A stretch of 64,000 nucleotides of DNA from the NCBI RefSeq assembly GCF_024972755.1, contig NZ_CP087724.1:1550001-1614000 (forward strand), given 5' to 3'. The stretch's first letter is position 1. Each line of letters opens with the position of its first letter. This DNA comes from Halanaeroarchaeum sp. HSR-CO (GTDB lineage: Archaea > Halobacteriota > Halobacteria > Halobacteriales > Halobacteriaceae). The notes under the pieces were generated by a model. It searched no databases, was not told where the DNA came from, and was given only the letters and a program-made list of their open reading frames with translations. Shown here one piece after another: positions 23,075 to 31,949 of the stretch. The translations under genes and the position numbers were made by a program.

Positions 23075-24139
23075 TTAGAACGTCCAGTACGCCGACTGGA
23101 TGCGTTGTACCCGCTCGACGACGTCGCTGATATCCGGTTCGTAGGACGGCGGTTCGTAGATGGCGGGTTCGCGAATCCCGGCGGTGTCGTACCCGAGCAT
23201 CGTCGCGATCACTGCCAGATTGGTGTACGGCAATCCTCCTTCGATGCCGTACCCGCCAGCGAGTGATGCCACGATGTCGCCGCCAGCGAGGTCGTTGGCC
23301 GCGTCCATCGCGTGTTCGACCAGATCGACGTACCCCTGCGCGGTGACGCCCAGGTCGGTGATGGGGTCGGTGAAGTGGTTGTCCTGGCCCGCCTCGATGA
23401 AGACGAAGTCCGGGTCGTACTGTTCGGCGATCGGTTCGAATATCTCCTCGACGACGGTGCGATAGCCGTCGTCGCTCGTCTTCGGTGGCACGGGCACGTT
23501 GACGTTGTATCCCTCACCGGCGAGCTCCCCGACGTCGCGGCTGTCCCCCGTGCCGGGAAACAGCGTCCGTCCGTCCTGGTGGGTCGACATCACGAGGACG
23601 CTCGGGTCGTCGTAGAAGATGGACTCCGTCCCATCGCCGTGATGGGCGTCCCAGTCCCAGAGCAGGATCCGCTCTACGTCGTATTCGGCCTGGAGGTGGC
23701 GGATCCCGATGGCGGTGTTGTTGAGATAACAGAAGCCGTGCCCGTCCCCGGCAAACGCGTGGTGGCCACCCGGACGGGCCAGTACGAACGCCGACTCGGT
23801 CTCACCGGTAGCGACCGCGTCCATCGCCCGGACGACGCCACCGGCGGCGAGTTTGGCGGTGTTCCACGTGTGCGCGGAGATGTGGGTATCGACGCTCAAC
23901 ATCCCCGCTCCACTGGCCGACATCGAACGGAGCCGTTCGAGGTAGTCGTCGGTGTGCACCCGGGAGAGTTGCTCGTTCGACGCCATCTCGGGTGCCAGCC
24001 GCGCGACCGACGGGTCGTCGAGTAGCCCCTCTTCCCGCAACTGGTCCATCGTGTACTGGAGACGCTCCTTTCGCTCGGGATGGGTCGGCGTGTGCTCGTG
24101 CAGCAGGTACTCCTCGTCGTAGACCAGTCCCAGCGTCAC
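23075..24139 (-). CDS. Histone-deacetylase-fold enzyme (AcuC/HDAC family)
   Basis: This 354-residue zinc hydrolase belongs to the arginase/deacetylase superfamily that removes acetyl groups from lysines or polyamines. The start GTG gives MTLGLVYDEEYLLHEHTPTH, with the family PERKERL motif. Catalytic landmarks are RPGGHHAFAGDGHGFCYLNN, WDWDAHHGDGTE (zinc Asp and His) and, later, EAGQDNHFTDPITDL in place of the usual GFDAHxxDPLG. The GTG overlaps the stop of the HyuA-like gene (GTGA). It could act on acetylated proteins such as Alba-like or core-histone substrates, or on small acetylated molecules; the fold alone cannot tell. Confidence 0.9.
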   Translation of the reverse strand: MTLGLVYDEEYLLHEHTPTHPERKERLQYTMDQLREEGLLDDPSVARLAPEMASNEQLSRVHTDDYLERLRSMSASGAGMLSVDTHISAHTWNTAKLAAGGVVRAMDAVATGETESAFVLARPGGHHAFAGDGHGFCYLNNTAIGIRHLQAEYDVERILLWDWDAHHGDGTESIFYDDPSVLVMSTHQDGRTLFPGTGDSRDVGELAGEGYNVNVPVPPKTSDDGYRTVVEEIFEPIAEQYDPDFVFIEAGQDNHFTDPITDLGVTAQGYVDLVEHAMDAANDLAGGDIVASLAGGYGIEGGLPYTNLAVIATMLGYDTAGIREPAIYEPPSYEPDISDVVERVQRIQSAYWTF

Positions 24140-25707
24140 GACGACCCCTCCGCGAAGGAGAACTCGATGCCAGGAGTTACCTGCGCCTCGGCGTCGAATA
24201 TCTGTCCGACGACCTCCGAGTCCTCCACGACGGTGAACCGAGAGAACGACCGGACATCGACCGCTGCGGTCGGGTCACCCCCGGCCGCTTTTGCGGCCGC
24301 CCGTGCCCGCTCGATGGCAATATCCTTCGCCTGTGTGTCGGTGAACCGCTGGCCGACCTCGAGGGATTCCACCGTTTCGGGGCCAATCGACGTGACCGTC
24401 ATGACCCCCCGGGCACTGTCGGCGTGCACCGCCGTCTCGACGCTCACCCGCGCGACCCCACAGCCGACGGCACCGGCCACGTCGGCGTGGTCGGGAACCA
24501 CCGCATCGAAGTGGGTACCGTCCGCGAGCGGGTCCGCGAGATACGGGGCGAGGACACCACCGACGACGAGCGACGCCGTCCGGTCGGTGGATATCGACGT
24601 GACGGTGGCGCGCACCCGTTGCAAGAACCGATCCAACACGGTCGTCGCGAGTTCCGACGCCGACCCGTCACCCACTGTGTCTATCGCGTCTCGGGCGGCG
24701 GAACGGTCGCCGGCGGTGAACCGGCCGAGTACGTGGAGCGCGTCCGTGACCGTCGGTTCGTCGCCGCCGAAGGCCACCGCGTCGCCCACCCGTTCGTCGG
24801 CGAGTGCAGGACCATCGTCCCCCGGAATCACGCGCGTGTCGCCCCCGACCGGCAGACTCTCGGCGACGACTCCATCGTAGCCGGGTTCGATCTTTCCTTC
24901 CGGAATGCCGCCCTCGATCGCTGGAAAGCCGTCGACGACCCGAGTCACGTCGGTGGTCGTCCCGCCGATATCCACGGTCACGGCGTCGGACGCCCCCGAG
25001 AGTGCACACAACCCGAGCGAACTCGCCGCCGAGCCACCTCGGAGCGTGTGGGCGGGGGTTTCGGCCATCGAATCGGCGGCGAGCATCGCACCGTCACCTT
25101 TGAGATAGTAGACGGGCGCATCGATAGCCGCCCTCTCGACGGCGGCTTCGATGTCCCGCAGGAATTCGTCGAAGACGGGTTTCGCCTTCGCATTCGCGAC
25201 GGTCGTCGCGGCCCGTTCGGGGAACGTGAGACCGGCTCCGGATTCACTACCGAGTGCCACGTGGTCCGCATCGATAGAATCCCGGAGCGTCCGTTCGAGG
25301 TCCGGGTTCCGGGCAGAGAACTTCGCCGTCACAGCGACGACCGGATAGGCGACGCTGTCCGCGAGCGAGACTGGCTCGGTGACGCGACCGCGGGGGTCGA
25401 TACCCCCGGCCGTGACGAGGTTCTCTTCGCCGTAGAACGCCCGCTCCGGGCTCAACCCCGGCCCCGGAACGAGGACGTTCGAGCAGTCTGGGAGTCGATC
25501 CTGGACGGCCGCGTTGACGACGAGCGTCGTGGCGACGACCACACGATCGATCTGGGTAGCCCCACGACCGGCGAGCAGCTCCTCGAGGACCGCTTCGATG
25601 CTCTCTCGGCGGGCGGTATTCGGTACCTTCGCCGCGTTCGCGATGCCGTGCTCGTCGACGAGCACTGCGTCGACGTTGGTTCCCCCGGTGTCGATTCCGA
25701 TGATCAC
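24136..25707 (-). CDS. HyuA-like hydantoinase/oxoprolinase family protein
   Basis: A 523-residue protein with two actin-fold ATPase-like motifs: GIDTGGTNVDAVLVDE near the N-terminus and VTVDIGGTTTDVTRV around 240-255. It matches the hydantoinase A/oxoprolinase subunit A family, which couple ATP hydrolysis to ring opening of hydantoins or 5-oxoproline. No HyuB partner is present nearby, unlike in the two-subunit enzymes. Length is shorter than typical HyuA (about 650-700). It is translationally coupled to the HDAC-fold gene and diverges from the TctA-like permease, so the three may form one functional neighbourhood for an amide- or acyl-containing compound. Confidence 0.85.
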   Translation of the reverse strand: MIIGIDTGGTNVDAVLVDEHGIANAAKVPNTARRESIEAVLEELLAGRGATQIDRVVVATTLVVNAAVQDRLPDCSNVLVPGPGLSPERAFYGEENLVTAGGIDPRGRVTEPVSLADSVAYPVVAVTAKFSARNPDLERTLRDSIDADHVALGSESGAGLTFPERAATTVANAKAKPVFDEFLRDIEAAVERAAIDAPVYYLKGDGAMLAADSMAETPAHTLRGGSAASSLGLCALSGASDAVTVDIGGTTTDVTRVVDGFPAIEGGIPEGKIEPGYDGVVAESLPVGGDTRVIPGDDGPALADERVGDAVAFGGDEPTVTDALHVLGRFTAGDRSAARDAIDTVGDGSASELATTVLDRFLQRVRATVTSISTDRTASLVVGGVLAPYLADPLADGTHFDAVVPDHADVAGAVGCGVARVSVETAVHADSARGVMTVTSIGPETVESLEVGQRFTDTQAKDIAIERARAAAKAAGGDPTAAVDVRSFSRFTVVEDSEVVGQIFDAEAQVTPGIEFSFAEGSS

Positions 25708-25824
25708 GCTGTCTCGGCTTACGGGTCCACCGGTTTAGTGATTGCGCGTAGCCGCCTCGTGGCGCATCGGTATCCGTTGACGCCGGTGAGGGTTCAAATA
25801 CGGTGACACGCCCACCTCGCAGCG

Positions 25825-27075
25825 ATGGAGGTCATCGGCGTCAGAATCCTCGCCGATCCCGAATCGGCAGCGCTCGCGCTCGCGTTCGTCGGCGGCGGTA
25901 TCGCCCTGGGGACGGTGAGCGGGTTGACGCCCGGGCTTCACGTCAACACCGTCGCCGTCATCATGGCGTCTCTGGCCCCCACCATCCCCGCACCGCCACA
26001 TCTCCTCGGCGCGAGCATGCTCTCCGCGGGCGTGACCCACTCGTTCCTCGACGTCGTCCCGACCCTGGCGATCGGTGTCCCGGATGCAGCCATGGCAGTC
26101 AGCGCGCTCCCTGGACACCGACTCGTGATGGGCGGTCGCGGTCGGGAGGCACTCCGCATCTCGGCCGTGGGAAGTGCCAGTGCCATCGCGACAGCGGCGG
26201 TGCTCGGAATACCGGTGACCTACGTGATGCGCTCGGTCGTCACGACCCTGGATAGCTGGATCCCCGCCGCCATCGGCGCCATCGCACTGTTCCTCGTCGT
26301 CACCGAACACGGATATCGGGCGACGGTCGGTGGGGCCCTCTCACTCGGCGCGAGCGGACTGCTCGGAATCGCGTTTCTCGACGTGACGACCGGCGGCCTC
26401 GTTCCGGGCGGCGACACGCTGTTACCGTTGCTGTCGGGACTGTTCGGTATCCCGATCCTCGTCCACGCGTACGGTGGTGCCGGTGTGCCGCCACAGGGCG
26501 GCCCGACGGTGGCCGCGTCCTCCGAGGAGACGCTTGGCTGGGGGATGGTCGGTGCCCTCTCGGGGTCGCTGGTCGCCTATCTACCGGGCGTCTCCGCCGC
26601 GGTCGCGGCGGCCATGGCCTTCTCCGTCCTGCCGACGACGTCCGGTGACAGGGCGTTCGTCGCGACGGTGAGCGGTGTGAACACCTCGAATACGATATTC
26701 GCCCTGTTCGCCCTCGTCGCCCTTGGAACGCCGAGAACCGGCGTGCTGGTCGCGATCGAGCGCGCAGAACTCCCGGTGAACCTGCCCCTGGTCCTCGCGT
26801 CTATCGTCATCGCGGCCGCGGTCTCGTTCGTCCTGGTCCCCGTCCTGGGAGACCGGTATCTCTCTCTGGTCGGATCGGTCGATCCGCGGCGGCTATCGGT
26901 CGCCGTCGCACTCCTGCTCGCCGTCCTCGTCGGGTTGTTCACCGGAGTCCCGGGCATCGGGATACTTGGGATCGCGAGTGCCGTCGGCCTGTTCCCCGTA
27001 CATTTCGGGGCCAGACGAGTCCACCTGATGGGGGTGTTGCTCGTTCCGATCGCGCTGCGGGGAATCGTCGGGTAA
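25825..27075 (+). CDS. TctA-like membrane permease
   Basis: A 416-residue integral membrane protein with about ten hydrophobic segments. The GTVSGLTPGLHVNTVAVIMA motif near residue 32 and the related YLPGVSAAVAAAMAFS segment in the second half form the inverted duplication of the tripartite tricarboxylate transporter large subunit TctA; archaeal members of the DUF112 group lack companion TctB and TctC, and none is seen here. Substrate is unknown. It is divergent from the HyuA-like gene, with a 117-bp shared upstream region, and converges on cysS. Confidence 0.85.
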   Translation: MEVIGVRILADPESAALALAFVGGGIALGTVSGLTPGLHVNTVAVIMASLAPTIPAPPHLLGASMLSAGVTHSFLDVVPTLAIGVPDAAMAVSALPGHRLVMGGRGREALRISAVGSASAIATAAVLGIPVTYVMRSVVTTLDSWIPAAIGAIALFLVVTEHGYRATVGGALSLGASGLLGIAFLDVTTGGLVPGGDTLLPLLSGLFGIPILVHAYGGAGVPPQGGPTVAASSEETLGWGMVGALSGSLVAYLPGVSAAVAAAMAFSVLPTTSGDRAFVATVSGVNTSNTIFALFALVALGTPRTGVLVAIERAELPVNLPLVLASIVIAAAVSFVLVPVLGDRYLSLVGSVDPRRLSVAVALLLAVLVGLFTGVPGIGILGIASAVGLFPVHFGARRVHLMGVLLVPIALRGIVG

Positions 27076-27091
27076 GAACAGTTCCTCGGGG

Positions 27092-28579
27092 TTAGAACCG
27101 AGCTTTCGGACCGTCGTCGGTGTCCTGGACCTCGATCCCGAGGGCTTCGAGTTCGTCGCGGAGTTCGTCGGCCCGCTCGTAGTTACCACGTTCGCGTTCG
27201 GCCTCGCGCACGTCGAGCACGAGTTGAACGACCTCCTGGGCGAGCCCCGCCTCTCCAGTCGGCTCGCTATCGCCGAAGACGAACCCGAGAACGGCACCAC
27301 CGAGGTCCTCGAACGCCTCGATGGTCTCGTTCACTGCACGGTAGTCGTACCGTTCGTGCTCGTCGACGTGGGTATTGAGCGCGCTGGCGAGTTCCAGCAA
27401 GGCCGTGACCGCGCGCCGGGTGTTGAAGTCGTCGTTCATCGCCTCGCGGAACGAGGTCCGGGCCTCGTCGATGGCATCGCGAAGGGCCCCGTCCGTCTCG
27501 GTGGCATACGCGTCGGGGCTATCACAGGCCCCCACCGCTCGATCGTACGCTCGCTCCAGTGTTTCCCACCGTTCGACCGCCTCGGCGAGCGTCTCCTCGG
27601 AGTACGTTTGCCGACGGTTGTACGCCGTCGAGACGAGGAACATCCGGATGGCGTTGACACCGAACTCCTCGATGGCAGTCGAGACCGTGAAGAAGTTCTG
27701 GAGGCTCGTGCTCATCTTCTCCCCACCGGTCTCGAGCAGTCTGACGTGCATCCAGTACTTCGCGAACTGTTTGCCGGTCGCTGCCTCGCTCTGCGCGATC
27801 TCGTTCTCGTGGTGGGGGAACACGAGGTCCTGACCGCCCACGTGGACGTCGATGGAATCGTCGAGATGAGCCATACTCATCGCCGAACACTCGATGTGCC
27901 ACCCCGGGCGTCCCTCACCCCATGGGGACTCCCAGGTCTGTCCCTCCGGAGCCACCGCGGGGTCCGGCAGACCACCGTCGCGGTGTTCGGCGATGGCGTC
28001 TGGCGACACGCCGTCGGCCTTCCAGAGGGCGAAATCCTGGGGATGGCGTTTCTCGGCGAGTTCGTCTTCGGATCCCTGGGCCTCCATCGCCTCGATCTGC
28101 TGGTTCGAGAGTTTGCCGTAGTCCTCGAAGGCCGTGACGTCGAAGTAGACCGATCCGTTCGCCTCGTAGGCGTAGCCACGTTCGAGCAACGTCTCGATGA
28201 GCGACTGGATCTCCGGCACATGTTCGGAGACCCGAGGGTAGACGTCGGCCCGGAGGAGATTGAGACTCCGCATGTCCTCGATCACCGAGGTGATGAAGTG
28301 GGTCGCGACCGCGGTCTCGGTCTCACCGAACTCGTCCTGGCCGATCCGCGCGACGATCTTCTCGTTCACGTCGGTGAAGTTCTCGACGTGTCGGACGTCG
28401 TATCCCAGGTGATCCAGCCAGCGATGCATCACGTCGACGTGGACCCAGGCGCGAGCGTGACCGAGGTGAGCGTCGTCCGAGACCGTCAGTCCACAGAAGT
28501 AGAGGAGGACCGAATCGGGATCCTGGGGCTCGAACGGTTCGCGCTCCCCCGTCAAGGTGTTCGTCACGGTGAGCGTCAT
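27092..28579 (-). CDS. cysS: Cysteinyl-tRNA synthetase
   Basis: A 495-residue class I synthetase charging tRNA-Cys. It starts MTLTVTNTLTGEREPFEPQD. The zinc and substrate Cys lies in YFCGLTV, the HIGH-like motif is DDAHLGHARAWVH, and WHIECSAMSM and HHENEIAQSEA follow. The KMSKS loop is GEKMSTSLQN. The C-terminal helical domain is normal. I used the internal ATG because upstream residues do not align with the family. It is convergent with the TctA-like gene, 17 bp apart, and the following DUF7523-like gene lies upstream on the same strand. Confidence 0.97.
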   Translation of the reverse strand: MTLTVTNTLTGEREPFEPQDPDSVLLYFCGLTVSDDAHLGHARAWVHVDVMHRWLDHLGYDVRHVENFTDVNEKIVARIGQDEFGETETAVATHFITSVIEDMRSLNLLRADVYPRVSEHVPEIQSLIETLLERGYAYEANGSVYFDVTAFEDYGKLSNQQIEAMEAQGSEDELAEKRHPQDFALWKADGVSPDAIAEHRDGGLPDPAVAPEGQTWESPWGEGRPGWHIECSAMSMAHLDDSIDVHVGGQDLVFPHHENEIAQSEAATGKQFAKYWMHVRLLETGGEKMSTSLQNFFTVSTAIEEFGVNAIRMFLVSTAYNRRQTYSEETLAEAVERWETLERAYDRAVGACDSPDAYATETDGALRDAIDEARTSFREAMNDDFNTRRAVTALLELASALNTHVDEHERYDYRAVNETIEAFEDLGGAVLGFVFGDSEPTGEAGLAQEVVQLVLDVREAERERGNYERADELRDELEALGIEVQDTDDGPKARF

Positions 28580-28637
28580 CGGGTAGCCGTACACGAGCCA
28601 CCGTTTTATAATGCGTCGAAACGCACGGAATCCGTCG

Positions 28638-29114
28638 TTATCGGAAACCGTCCGCAGCGTCTTCCACAATGGTGAGCGCGGTGGTCCCATCCCGTCGCTC
28701 GACCACGACCACCAGCGAACTGCCCGTCAACCCGACACCCTCGACCCCGACCGACGCATCCGCGAGTCTGGTCGCCACCGTCGCGAGAAGGCGGGCATCG
28801 ACGTCACCGTGAGCCTGTATCGCCGTCAAGGAACCAGCGTCCGCCGCGAAGGAGATCCCCCCGACGGCGAGTACCGATCCATCGCCGCTCCCGATGCCGC
28901 TCTGCATCGTCACACGCACGCTACCGTCCCGGGATTCGATCTCGGGCAACTCCTCGGCGTACCGACGCAGCGCCGTGGCGATGGCCTCGTCCCCACCCTC
29001 GACGTCGAGGAATCGGGCCGCAGCAGAGAAATTCACGACACCCGCCCGCAGGCCATCTCGGACGAAGGGATGGGCATCGACCGCTTCCCGCGTCGCCGCT
29101 GCCAGCGATGACAT
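28638..29114 (-). CDS. Conserved haloarchaeal protein (DUF7523-like, ACT-like)
   Basis: A 158-residue protein beginning MSSLAAATREAVDAHPFVRD. The first half (GLRAGVVNFSAAARFLDVEG, ATALRRYAEELPE) recalls an HTH-like or DNA-interacting region used by ACT-linked haloarchaeal proteins, and the second half has the alternating strands of an ACT domain (LTAIQAHGDVDARLLATVAT and SLVVVVERRDGTTALTIVED). It probably binds a small ligand and regulates, but no target is known. It precedes cysS on the same strand with a 58-bp gap. Confidence 0.7.
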   Translation of the reverse strand: MSSLAAATREAVDAHPFVRDGLRAGVVNFSAAARFLDVEGGDEAIATALRRYAEELPEIESRDGSVRVTMQSGIGSGDGSVLAVGGISFAADAGSLTAIQAHGDVDARLLATVATRLADASVGVEGVGLTGSSLVVVVERRDGTTALTIVEDAADGFR

Positions 29115-29158
29115 ACGAGCGATTCGGGCCGGCGACGAGAAAAACGGTTCGAGACGAC

Positions 29159-29713
29159 TCAGCTGGCGAGCAACAGGTAGAGCGAAATGGCGACGGCGAC
29201 GGTAACGGTGAGGAGGCCGAAGGCAACGGCCGCGAGTTCGTCGAGCAAGAGCGTGATTCCGATCGCGACGACGATGCCGATGAGGACGAACGCGGCGGCG
29301 ATGGCGTACGTACTGGTCGTCGTCGACTCGGGTTCGGTATCGGGCTGGATCTTGCCCAACTCGTCGTCGACCTCGACGCCACCGCTGCCAGCGGCGACGT
29401 GAACCTCGACACCCGACCGCTCCGCGCCATACCCCGTGGCCACTTCGAGCAACCCATCGACGGGGTCGATCGATTCGACCCCGACCGGGATGGTCTCGGC
29501 GGCATCTTGATCGACGAACCAGTTCGCGTCGCCAATATCGGTGACGCCGGCGAGTGCGTCGTCGAGGTGGACGTGGACGTGTGTCGGTTGGCCGTGATTG
29601 TCGAGGACGAGGTCGAACGGCCCGTCGACGTCGAAGGAGTGGTCCTCCGGTTCCACGCTTCTCGGACCGGCTCTGTTCACGTGGACGCGAAGGGTCGGTC
29701 GCATACGTGTCAT
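29159..29713 (-). CDS. Membrane-anchored haloarchaeal protein (DUF7524-like)
   Basis: This 184-residue protein has a soluble, beta-rich N-terminal part (LRVHVNRAGPRSVEPEDHSF, FDLVLDNHGQPTHVHVHLDD) and two membrane segments at the C-terminus, about 138-160 (AIAAAFVLIGIVVAIGITLL) and 162-183. The start at MTRMRPTLRVH has an alternative ATG four codons later. No signal peptide is seen. The pattern resembles a haloarchaeal family numbered DUF7524. Function unknown; possibly an extracytoplasmic-free domain facing the cytoplasm. Confidence 0.7.
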   Translation of the reverse strand: MTRMRPTLRVHVNRAGPRSVEPEDHSFDVDGPFDLVLDNHGQPTHVHVHLDDALAGVTDIGDANWFVDQDAAETIPVGVESIDPVDGLLEVATGYGAERSGVEVHVAAGSGGVEVDDELGKIQPDTEPESTTTSTYAIAAAFVLIGIVVAIGITLLLDELAAVAFGLLTVTVAVAISLYLLLAS

Positions 29714-29737
29714 TTCGAAGAGCCGTGAGAAAAAGGT

Positions 29738-29932
29738 TCAGGCCGCGACGTCGTCACGCATGTCCGGCGGAAGGAGGTTCGGAATACCGTCCTCGATCGG
29801 ATAGACCTCCCCACAGTCCGTGCAGGTGAGCGTTCCCGAGACGATGTCCCCGTCGGTCTCCTCTTCGACGGTCAACTCCAGTTCGTGTTTGTCGAGCGGG
29901 CAGCAGATGATATCCATCAGGTCTTCTTTCAC
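29738..29932 (-). CDS. Trm112-like methyltransferase activator
   Basis: A 64-residue zinc-ribbon protein of the Trm112 family, which stabilises and activates tRNA, rRNA and release-factor methyltransferases. MDIICCPLDKHELEL and LTCTDCGEVYPIEDGIPNLL show the four zinc Cys-like positions (CC and CTDC) and the conserved IPNLLP ending. I start at GTG (KEDLMDIICC), the frame used by homologues I recall; starting at the ATG gives 59 residues. A METTL5-type methyltransferase, a known Trm112 partner in eukaryotes, occurs elsewhere in this window. Confidence 0.88.
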   Translation of the reverse strand: MKEDLMDIICCPLDKHELELTVEEETDGDIVSGTLTCTDCGEVYPIEDGIPNLLPPDMRDDVAA

Positions 29933-30024
29933 GTGTTCGTCACCTGTGTGGATTCTCGTGGCCGGTGCCAAAAAAGGTGCTGGGTCGTGGTCGGTCTGGA
30001 AACCCGGTCCGGGTCAGCGAACGA

Positions 30025-31338
30025 TCAGGCGAACGGATTCGTTCGGACGATCGACTGTTCGCGACCGGGACCGATGCTGAGTGCGTATGCCGGTACACCG
30101 ACCTCCGTCTCGACGTACTCGACGTATTCCTGTGCGGCCGCCGGAAGGGCGTCGTACCCTTCCGCGGCGATCTCGTCCCAGTCGACCTCGGGCCAGCCGT
30201 CGAAAGTCCGATAGACCGGATCGCAGTCGCCCCAGCGTTCGGTCGTGGCCGGCATCGTTTCGATGGTGTCGCCGTCGAGTTCGTAGGCGTGTCCGACCTT
30301 CACTTCGTCGAGGCCGGCGATGACGTCGAGGTGGTTGATCGCGATACCGGTGAACCCACTCGCACGGGCCGCGTGGCGAAGCATCGGTAGGTCGAGCCAG
30401 CCGACACGGCGCGGCCGCCCCGTAACCGTCCCGTATTCGCCACCTTCCTCGCGGATGTACTCCGCGAGTTCACCGTCGAGTTCGGTTGGAAGCGGGCCCG
30501 TCCCGACCCGTGAGAGATAGGCTTTCACGATCCCGATGACCTCCCCCCGTCCGACGTCAGTTACCCCGAGACCGGTGCCGGTCGCAGCGTAGCCAGCGGT
30601 CGGATTCGACGACGTCACGAACGGATAGATGCCGTGGTCGATATCGAGTGACGTTCCCTGTGCACCCTCGAGCATCACGTTGTCCCCGTCGTGTAGGTGC
30701 TCGGCCAGGAACTCCCCTGCGTTCACGTCCATCTCCGCTGAGCGGATGCGGTCACCGATGGCGCTGTACTCCTCGAACAGTGCCTCGACGTCGAACTCCT
30801 CCCCGGCGGTCTTTCCGTAGACGTCCTCGTAGATGGCACGCTTCTGGGGAACCACGTACTCCAGGCGCTCGCGGAGAACCTCGTGGTCGAGGAGGTCGCC
30901 GATCCGGATCCCTCGACGACCGACCTTGTCCTCGTAGGTGGGGCCGATGCCCCGGCCCGTAGTGCCAGCATCGAGGTCGGAGTCGCTCTTTGCCTCCTCC
31001 TCGATACCGTCGAGCAGGCGATGATACGGCATAATGACGTGCGCACGGCGAGCAACCCGGACGTCGGGGTCCAGGCCTCGTTCTTTGAGAGCGTCGATCT
31101 CGTCGAAGAGCGTCCGGGGGTTGATGACGACGCCGTTGCCGAGGACGCCGGTCTTTCCCCGCACGGCTCCGCTCGGAACGAGCGAGAGTTTGTATTCGTC
31201 GCCGTCCAGAACGACGGTATGTCCGGCGTTGTCCCCGCCCTGGTATCGAGCGACGACGTCGGCGTGATCGCCGTAGAGGTCGACGATTCCCCCCTTGCCT
31301 TCGTCGCCTAGCTGCGCACCCACGATGGTGACGGTCAT
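30025..31338 (-). CDS. purA: Adenylosuccinate synthetase
   Basis: A 437-residue enzyme joining aspartate to IMP with GTP in AMP synthesis. The start MTVTIVGAQLGDEGKGGIVD contains the P-loop-like GDEGKG and catalytic Asp/His (GDNAGHTVVLDG). GTTGRGIGPTYEDKVGRRGIR and GAQGTSLDIDHGIYPFVTSS are family signatures, as is the C-terminal SIGPGREQSI. Length is normal for archaea. I used the internal ATG where the alignment starts. It is followed at a distance by the Trm112 gene and is divergent from a winged-helix gene across 305 bp. Confidence 0.98.
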   Translation of the reverse strand: MTVTIVGAQLGDEGKGGIVDLYGDHADVVARYQGGDNAGHTVVLDGDEYKLSLVPSGAVRGKTGVLGNGVVINPRTLFDEIDALKERGLDPDVRVARRAHVIMPYHRLLDGIEEEAKSDSDLDAGTTGRGIGPTYEDKVGRRGIRIGDLLDHEVLRERLEYVVPQKRAIYEDVYGKTAGEEFDVEALFEEYSAIGDRIRSAEMDVNAGEFLAEHLHDGDNVMLEGAQGTSLDIDHGIYPFVTSSNPTAGYAATGTGLGVTDVGRGEVIGIVKAYLSRVGTGPLPTELDGELAEYIREEGGEYGTVTGRPRRVGWLDLPMLRHAARASGFTGIAINHLDVIAGLDEVKVGHAYELDGDTIETMPATTERWGDCDPVYRTFDGWPEVDWDEIAAEGYDALPAAAQEYVEYVETEVGVPAYALSIGPGREQSIVRTNPFA

Positions 31339-31643
31339 GTGTGAGCGTTCCCTCGCCCAGGCTAAACAGATTACGATACGCGCAACGCGACCAGCGATCC
31401 TGGCATCGAGACAGGGTGGCCGCACGCCGAGCCTGCCGATGGTGGCAATACGAACCCGGCCGATTGCGGGATCGGTACGACCCGGGCTCGAGATCGGTTC
31501 CGTTCGGGCGTCCCGAATGGGAGACGGGGCCGCCCGACGCCACAAAGATTATAGGGCTGCTCGAAGAACCATCATATCTGTATCTCTCGTCCCGTCTGCC
31601 GAGGACAACCTTTAAAGCGTGGAATGACAAGTTAACAAATGCC
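31339..31643. other. Intergenic region between purA and the winged-helix gene
   Basis: About 305 bp without a supported gene. It contains the divergent promoters: a TTTAGCC-like element on the minus strand near 31363 for purA, and CCTTTAAAGC for the rightward gene. I see no repeat, RNA structure or small coding frame. Confidence 0.6.
31608..31617 (+). promoter_or_regulatory. TATA box of the winged-helix gene
   Basis: CCTTTAAAGC lies 27-36 bp before the ATG at 31644, so the mRNA is probably leaderless or nearly so. Confidence 0.55.
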
Positions 31644-31949
31644 ATGATAGATAGGCTTGAGAAGGAAGTGGATATGTTGGAGCGACATCTGCAGGTCCTA
31701 AAGATGGTCATCGAGAACGAACCCATCGGGATCGTCAAGATGTCCAACGAGACGGGCTACCCCCATCACAAGGTCCGCTACTCCCTCCGCGTCCTCGAAG
31801 AAGAAAATCTCATCGAGCCCTCCAGCCAGGGAGCGATCACCACCGACAGAACCTCCGAGTTCGTCGACGACCTCGGTGGTAAGATCAACGAGATCATCGA
31901 CAAACTCGACGAGATGAAGATCGATTCGGTACCGACCGAAGCCGAGTGA
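31644..31949 (+). CDS. Winged-helix domain protein (101 aa)
   Basis: The protein starts MIDRLEKEVDMLERHLQVLK, a coiled-coil helix, then a winged helix: VIENEPIGIVKMSNETGYPH and HKVRYSLRVLEEENLIEPSS. The C-terminal helix (LGGKINEIIDKLDEMKI) could dimerise. It looks like a small archaeal transcription regulator conserved in haloarchaea. Its stop is immediately followed by the convergent stop of the 766-residue gene (no spacer), so no separate terminator fits between them. Confidence 0.85.
   Translation: MIDRLEKEVDMLERHLQVLKMVIENEPIGIVKMSNETGYPHHKVRYSLRVLEEENLIEPSSQGAITTDRTSEFVDDLGGKINEIIDKLDEMKIDSVPTEAE

Noticed and set aside
24136-25707. Pseudogene of HyuA
   Set aside because: Shorter than typical HyuA, but both ATPase-like motifs and an uninterrupted frame are present.
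29159-29728. Rightward 206-aa frame opposite the DUF7524-like gene
   Set aside because: Antisense shadow of a haloarchaeal gene with clear membrane helices; no family features.
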